A stretch of 64,000 nt of DNA. It comes from Eucommia ulmoides. Lineage: Eukaryota; Streptophyta; Magnoliopsida; Garryales; Eucommiaceae. The translations under genes and the position numbers were made by a program. Position 1 is the first letter of the stretch. Every line of letters begins with the position of its first letter. This document shows positions 57,954 through 64,000 of this stretch, in pieces. The stretch spans positions 26,578,474 to 26,642,473 of the forward strand of contig CM028325.1 of NCBI GenBank assembly GCA_016647705.1, given 5' to 3'. Below the pieces are notes generated by a model. That model did not search any database, was not told the DNA's origin, and worked only from the letters and a program-made list of their open reading frames with translations.

Positions 57954-60835
57954 TGTCACGACCCATCCCGGAACCCGTCATCTCGAGACTGGCGTGACTA
58001 CAACTCTGACATCACCAATTCCCAAAATTACCAAATTAACGACATTATGTTCCCACCAATATAATACAAACATTTAAATGGGGGACACACCCTTCCCAAA
58101 TTTATATATTTTAAACAGTATTCATCTAGGAACCTTTTAACAGGTTCGTCTTGGACAGCTTCTCTCCAACACACCTCTATGACTCCATCACACAGCTCTA
58201 CCTAGTGCCAGTAGGGGACCGACTCCTAGCCATTGTACCTGCGAGTGTACTGCATTCTTAGTAAAACATTTAAAAAAATATTAATACGTTCCAAATATTT
58301 TCACAATTTAGTATGGATCAAACACAGGTATTTAGGCAATGGAAATAGGCGCAATAGATAAGTTCTAGCCAAATTCATCTTAGTATAAAATCATACCAAT
58401 CATCATAATAAATAATATCAAATCAAACAATATACGTAACATCACATCTCAAGCACCAATCCCAAACACACACCTCCAACACACACACTGGCCAGCCCTA
58501 GTGATCGTTTTAACCTCACGATCGGGAGTTGCAACGGTACCGTAACATTCATAGGAATGCCTTCCTATGAAATATCTACACCCCTTTTTGGAGAGAAATA
58601 CAATCCACATCCCTTACGGGGAGAAATATAATCCACACCCTTTTCGGGGAGAAATATAATCCACACCCCTTTCGGGGAGAAATATAATCCACACCCCTTT
58701 CGGGGAGAACAGTCATGACATCGTCAAAATTAATACCATATCATCGAATTGCAACTCAATAAATATAACTTACTCAAAAGCATCAAACCACCACGTCTAC
58801 CACTTTTCTCAAACTAGCTTTTAAATTTAAAAATCATAGTTTGCACTTCCTTTAAAAGAAACATCCGATTTTATCGAAACCATTTTTCCATCCTTTATTT
58901 TTATAAAACTAGGTATTTTTAGGAAAATAAATATTTCTTATTCTCTTTTTAAAACCACCGTCTAATTTTCACCAAATGTAGCGGAATTCATTTTCGGCTT
59001 CTTTTTCGAAATCTATCGAAGTCCAGTTACTAATCCATTTAAATCCTGCTTGATCCACATCATTTATAAATTCATACAATTTAGGTAATCACAATTTTCA
59101 TCTCATATTTATATAGAAAATAATTTGGTAAGAAGACAGTACACTCACCTTGATCTCCGTTTTGCACAACTGACACTGCCTGCACTCTATCTGGACGCCA
59201 GTGCCTGCGAACTTAATAGTGGCAGAGTCTAAATTAATATCTTATCTAAAATATCCTAATCATGCAATGCCGGCTTTACATTCCGAATTGTTACTATTAT
59301 ATGTACCACGTACTTAGAATTAATTAATCGTTAGGAAATTGTTACAATTTTTGGGATTTGTAACGCTAAATAATATTTAATTTAACAAGAATTATTAGTC
59401 GATGGAAATTTTACCTGTTTCCGAATCGTTTGGGGACCACGAGAGGGGTTTTGAATTTTCAGTGGGGTGGTTCGTGTAATTTCCCCCCCCCCTTTTTTTT
59501 TTTTTTTTCTTTTTCTTTTTTTTTTTTTTCCTTCTTCCTTCTTTCTTTTTTTTCCCGTTTCTGTTTGCGCTACTGTTCTGCCTTTCCCCGTCACGCTGCC
59601 GACGACGAGTTCTTGCCGTCGGACACTTCGCCGTCCCACCAGCCGGACACCTGTACCGCCGGACACACACATACTCCGTCACGGTCATTTGATTCGCAAC
59701 ACACAGGACACCCACTACACACGCACGGACGGTCTGACGACGGTACCTTCCTTCACTCGCCGGAAGAGCACCCACACACCATCAAAACCGAAGAACAGAC
59801 ACACCCATACACCACGGGACCTCAGAACAGAACCCACGCACGGTCATGCTCACCACCGGACCTCAGAACAGCACCGAACGGCACCCTCTCTATCTCTAAC
59901 TCACCGATCGGCGGCTCACCATCGACTAAGTCCCCTCTGGAAATCACATACATCTACACACGTTTTACCACTCCGCCGACGAACTGGACGGACCGACCGA
60001 ACACCCACCTCTCCAATCGGTGAACTCTCTACCGGCTGAACCTTTTTCTCAACTAACCAACTCCGGCGGCACCCCATACCGCCATGCACACGCCACACGA
60101 CTGACACACACTCATACGAAGAACCCGAACACCTATCCATGCTGCGTTTCAATTTTCTGTTTTGCGTTTTCGTCGCCGGCAAGCTTTCTCTCTCTAACCT
60201 ATCGCCGGACGACAACGTCACCGACGACTCCCTCTCCCTCACTTCGTTTTCTGTTTTCTGTTTTGGGACTCGCCGGCGACCGACCGTGCTCCGATCACGC
60301 CCCACCTTCACGAAGACGGAACACCCGTGACGTCGACCGGAACACCTACCCGAACCGATACCCACATTCTCTTTCTTCTTTCTCTCTTCCATGTTTCTCC
60401 TTCCTTTCCCATTTTTTTCTTTCTTGATCATGGGATTTGGTTTTTGATCACAACCACCGGTGCATGTAATTAGTGGCTTCGGATTCCTTGTCGGCCATGC
60501 GTTTTGTCCGACCGTCGGCGTGTGGGTGTGTATAAATAAAAAAAAAACACTTTTCCTTAATTGCTCTTTCCTCCCCCCAATTTCCTTTAAACCCTGATTT
60601 TGATCCTTTCCAACTTTTATAAGTTCCTAAGATTTTCAATTTCACCCCTGAAAGTTTAATTTAAATGTTACATGTCAATTTACTTCCCTAAATTGGGATT
60701 TACTATTTCTATATTTTCAATTTGACCCCTAGACTTTTTATTTGAATTTTTAATAGTCCTACTTTCACTCTGAATTTTCACCATTACTTTACCATACCAC
60801 TGAAATGACGTACCTGCTACGATTGGGGTCTTACA
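57954..60835 (-). mobile_element. Solo LTR, 2.9 kb, TSD GAAGA (family L)
   Basis: In plus orientation it reads TGTCACGACCCATCCC to GGGGTCTTACA; in its own orientation TGTAAGACCCC to GGGTCGTGACA. Exact 5-bp duplications GAAGA flank it (57949-57953, 60836-60840). It is related in reverse to the LTR at 27681-30218 (shared CACGATCGGGAGTTGCAACG and its counterpart). An AC-rich block (59640-60130) matches the GT-rich block of the other copy. It carries five ~30-bp units with CCCCTTTCGGGGAGAAATATA (58575-58709). No gag-pol is present. The many ORFs across it are low-complexity on both strands. Confidence 0.85.
58575..58709. repeat. 30-bp tandem repeat inside the solo LTR
   Basis: Five units share ATCCACACCCCTTTCGGGGA. 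The CCCC(N)CGGGG core is a small palindrome, so each unit can form a hairpin. Confidence 0.85.
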
Positions 60836-60917
60836 GAAGATCCCAAGATCCAGGTTCAAAGGAATAACCAAATTAGAAAGGTGATTGTGTATGCATCATT
60901 AAGTAGACAAAAATCAA

Positions 60918-61610
60918 GGGAAAAGTACAATTTAGATTCTCTAACTATTGACACATTTCTAAATGGTCCCTTTAAGTTTAAACATTTTATTTTAAACCCT
61001 CTACGTATCATAACTTCTCAAATTGGTCATTCCGTTAGAAAATCAGTTAAAACTGACAGAATTTAGGGGCAAAATGCTCTTTTCAAGTTTTTTTAATTTT
61101 TTAATCATTTTTAATTAATTTTTTAAAAAAAAAAATTAAATTTTTAAAATTTTTTTTTTTTATCTCTCTCTCTCTTCCTCCCCTTCCTCTCTCTTTCTTT
61201 CCCGCCACCTCCTTTTCCCTTCTTCCCTCTCCCTCTCCCTCTCCTTCCCCTCCTACCCCACCCCTTGTTACGGGGGTGAAAAATCACCCTCTGTTGTAGG
61301 AGGGTGGGGTGGGGTGGGGTGGGGTGGGAGGGAGAGAGGGGAAGGGAAGGAAGAGGGAGAGGGAAGGAGGGAGAGAGAGAGAGGAAGAGAGAAAAAAAAA
61401 TTAAAAAAAAAATAAAAATGATTAAAAAATTTTAAAAACGTGAAAAGACAATTTTGCCCCTGAGATTCTGTTAGTTTTAACAGAATCTCTAATGGAGGGA
61501 CCATTTTGAAACATTATGATACATAGAGGGTTTAAAATGAAACGTTTAAACTTAGAGGGACTACTTAGAAATGTGTCAATAGTTAAAAGGTCTAAATTGT
61601 ACTTTTTCCC
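60918..61610. mobile_element. MULE-type MITE, family M copy 3 (693 bp)
   Basis: The ends GGGAAAAGTACAATTTAGAT and CTAAATTGTACTTTTTCCC are inverted, with a ~190-bp terminal inverted repeat. The flanks AAAAATCAA (60909-60917) and AAAAATCTA (61611-61619) agree at 8 of 9 bases. The centre is CT-rich, then GGGTGGGGTGGGG and GA-rich, as in the copy at 45043. This was the clearest copy for setting the family borders. Confidence 0.82.
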
Positions 61611-61619
61611 AAAAATCTA

Positions 61620-63774
61620 TTACTCATTCCTATGTTATAACAGTGATGGTTAAAATATGATTAAGGATAAGTATGACTTTTGATGATTCTTGTATCTTTG
61701 AATTTTCAAGAATGATATAGTAGTATAATCCTTATAGGAAATCAAGTATATGATTGAGAACTAGGTCGCTTTTGTGAAAATAAGAAGGCTAAAATCTCTA
61801 GAAATACTCATGAAATTACCAGGTGTTCAGGGCCAAAATAAATGAAACTATAGAACGAAAAGTATCTTGAAGACAATTGTGTGAGCTCATTGTCTTGGTT
61901 TACACAAAAAATCGAAATGTTAAAGACATCATGTCCCGATTTGGTGTAGACACCACATTTTATCGTGCTCATTTAAATTTTTAAAAGTATCGGGTCTAAA
62001 GTGCAAATTCGAATAAACTTTAGGGTTTATAAAAGCCTCTGAAACTGTTTTTCTTTAAAATGAACAGATTTTGAGGATTTCGAGAGGGAAGAAACCAAAT
62101 TGCGTTTTCCTCGTCGTCTTGTTTCTTCTCTCTTTTCCAAAATCCAGGGTGCGTCATCTGGGACGATATCTTGAAATTAGTTAGGACCGTCTCTCGCATG
62201 ACGTGTGTAGTGCAAGGAGAAACGTTTTGTTTCACTACTTGTAGGCGTTGGGCTCATTCTTCCCAACCTACCTTAGCTTCTCGCTGATGCTCCTCACCAA
62301 CTGGCGTAAGTCTTTGTTGGCCTGTCGATCCGAGTTACATCGCTGGTGTCTCGACCAGGACATCAAAGAAGCTTCCACCGAGTTCAGCGGAATCTGTTGA
62401 GATGTGCCACAAGTTTTACTCATGGAGTGGGTGTGACGTGCCTCATTCTTTCATGGTGGGGCTTTATGTCTTTTGTCTCCCATTTTCTTAGTGGATGCCC
62501 TAGGCCCCAACCGGGAGTGCACGCTCGGGGTCTTCTTAGACCTTGGACCTCGGTGCCTTGTTGCTTATTCCGACTCTATCGGCGCAACATGTCCTGCTAT
62601 GTGCGGATCCTTTTCATCTCTTGTCGAAGGTCACGTTGTATCTAGCAACATTATTTTTCGTAACGATGTTCACGTTGGGTCCTTCGAGTTGATTTATCTC
62701 ACTCTCCCTCGACTAAGGTTTCTGCAAAACAATATACCGCGGGTGGGCCTATCGGTGTTGCACCTCTGGTATGAGAATCAATCAAGAGTTATTAGTAGGA
62801 ATTTGACAAAGTGGTAGCTAAGAGAAGGTGTGTGCACCTGATTAAGCCTTTGTTTTGGTATTTATAGGTGGGAGGAGACTTGTTTGTCAAACCTTCACTA
62901 ATTCTTGGTGCACCATTAAGGTGATGGCGTTGATCTCGACCCCGTTACCATAGAGATGACAGTGATTACGGGTGTAGATCGTGGAGTCATTACCTAGAGG
63001 GGTAACAATACTTTCCTAATCAGGCGAAGGCTGCTTGGACTGCTTTCGAGGGAGAGCGATGTAGCGTTCTTGCTCGGGATGGCATGACCCTGGCTAGGTA
63101 TGGAGAAAGGGCCTGGTCAAGTCGGCCAGTTGGAGTGTGTGGTCGTTTCCCATGTCAATCACATGTTTGTGACACTAGGCGCCTTTTCAGGTCTAGTTGA
63201 TTTTTCCCTCATCAAGAATCATACCTTTAATGCATTTTTAGTGATACATTGTAAAATCTCAAAATTATAAATTACAATCTGTATGAAAAATTCAATAAAA
63301 TAAAAGTTACCAAACAAAACAATCAGGCATCAAATAAATCAATTAAACAACAATTCTAACCTAAAGACGTATTTCAATTTAGTAGTACATAAATTTAGCA
63401 AGTGATTTACAAAAAATAAAAAAATACCAAAAATTGTTCAACTCCTTTGAAGTTTAGGAAATTGATTTCTCGTTATCGACACACTGTTCCAAAATAAGAA
63501 ACTCCCATTAGTCAATCTTGTTACTTTCATTACTCATACAAAAATCAATTCTTGAATAACCAAAGATGTAGATACTTAAATAGAACACCCACTTAGATGC
63601 AAATATCATGCTAATAATAAAATTAAGGAATAATTGTATCAAGTTAAAATCAATATATACATTCAAAAATAAAGGAAAAATTATATAAATGAAGTTTTGT
63701 ATGATATATAAAATCACAAGAAACTTTAATGGTTACACATGTAACTCAAATTTAAAATCCTTATTGTTAATATC
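61620..63774. other. Non-coding region with one GC-richer block
   Basis: AT-rich except 62040-63190, which is GC-balanced. Two overlapping plus-strand frames (62346-62645 and 62473-62817) cover the block, but neither is recognised, they are in different frames, and stops surround them. The block looks like part of an old retroelement (its sequence CCACCGAGTTCAGCGGAATC is not assignable). From 63190 onwards it is AT-rich again with nothing seen. Confidence 0.35.
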
Positions 63775-64000
63775 AGGATTTTGATGGACAATTAAATATT
63801 GATGTTTTTAGTGGAACTAACATTTTTATTGAGTGTTTCAGTTTAAAGAGTTCCAATCAAAATAATATCATGAAGTAATTGTGAAGGATGCAGAGACGGA
63901 TATTAAGAGATTGAAAATTCTGAAAAATCTAGGTGAAAATAAGTCAAATCTATTTTACTCTGAATGTATCCCGATTAAGATCACACACAATACAAATTAA
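63775..64000 (+). mobile_element. Sirevirus-like LTR start, cut by the window edge
   Basis: From CAGGATTTTGATGGACAATT the sequence tracks the LTR start at 13295 through TGTATCCCGATTAAGATCAC at the window end, with clear but imperfect identity and the same order of words. There is no polypurine tract just upstream, so this is a fragment or solo LTR. Confidence 0.7.

Noticed and set aside
59382..60431. Several 120-200-codon ORFs on both strands
   Set aside because: They lie in the AC/CCG-rich part of the solo LTR, overlap in multiple frames and have repetitive composition.

Overview
The window reads as nuclear DNA of a flowering plant, very probably a eudicot. It is strongly AT-rich, has three intron-split genes with plant-type proteins and GT-AG introns, and the rest is mostly layered transposable elements. 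The species cannot be fixed from the sequence. I saw no bacterial-type operon, CRISPR array, rRNA or intact tRNA gene.

Three intact genes were assembled exon by exon with consistent reading phase. (1) 6053-9101, plus strand: an ammonium transporter of the AMT2-type clade, 3 exons, 467 residues. (2) 35629-41481, plus strand: a secreted, probably GPI-anchored pepsin-like aspartyl protease, 10 exons, 510 residues. (3) 47336-51231, minus strand: a METTL23-like protein methyltransferase, 7 exons, 234 residues. They look functionally unrelated and are separated by repeats.

Region by region: 1-6000 holds AT-rich MITEs, a 2.3-kb Pack-MULE-like element with a perfect 9-bp target duplication, and a SINE. 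9586-14110 holds an inverted pair of copia LTR fragments, a broken gag, and a Sirevirus-like multiple polypurine tract with a 3' LTR. 14120-23600 is the most interesting part: a decayed Mutator-like element with a MULE transposase on the plus strand and a convergent DUF1985-like/ULP1-like protease gene on the minus strand. A short motif, GTTGAATATAAC and its reverse complement, occurs again and again in its introns, intergenic spacer and flanks but not in the exons I assembled. The motif ends in a nine-unit hairpin array. This resembles the layout of VANDAL-type MULEs that use dispersed motifs for sequence-specific anti-silencing. 26800-30950 is another MULE fragment split by a 2.5-kb solo LTR. 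31417-33450 has nested MITEs. 41806-42266 is a complete TRIM element. 44561-46887 is a long-TIR element with a MULE-MITE inside. 53980-60908 has two degraded copia RT remnants, the second split by a 2.9-kb solo LTR. 60918-61610 is a third copy of the MULE-MITE. The window ends inside a second copy of the LTR that starts near 13285.

Target-site duplications were read directly for six insertions (9 bp for Mutator types, 5 bp for LTR types), which fixes their borders to the base. Family names rest on motif recognition, not on a search.
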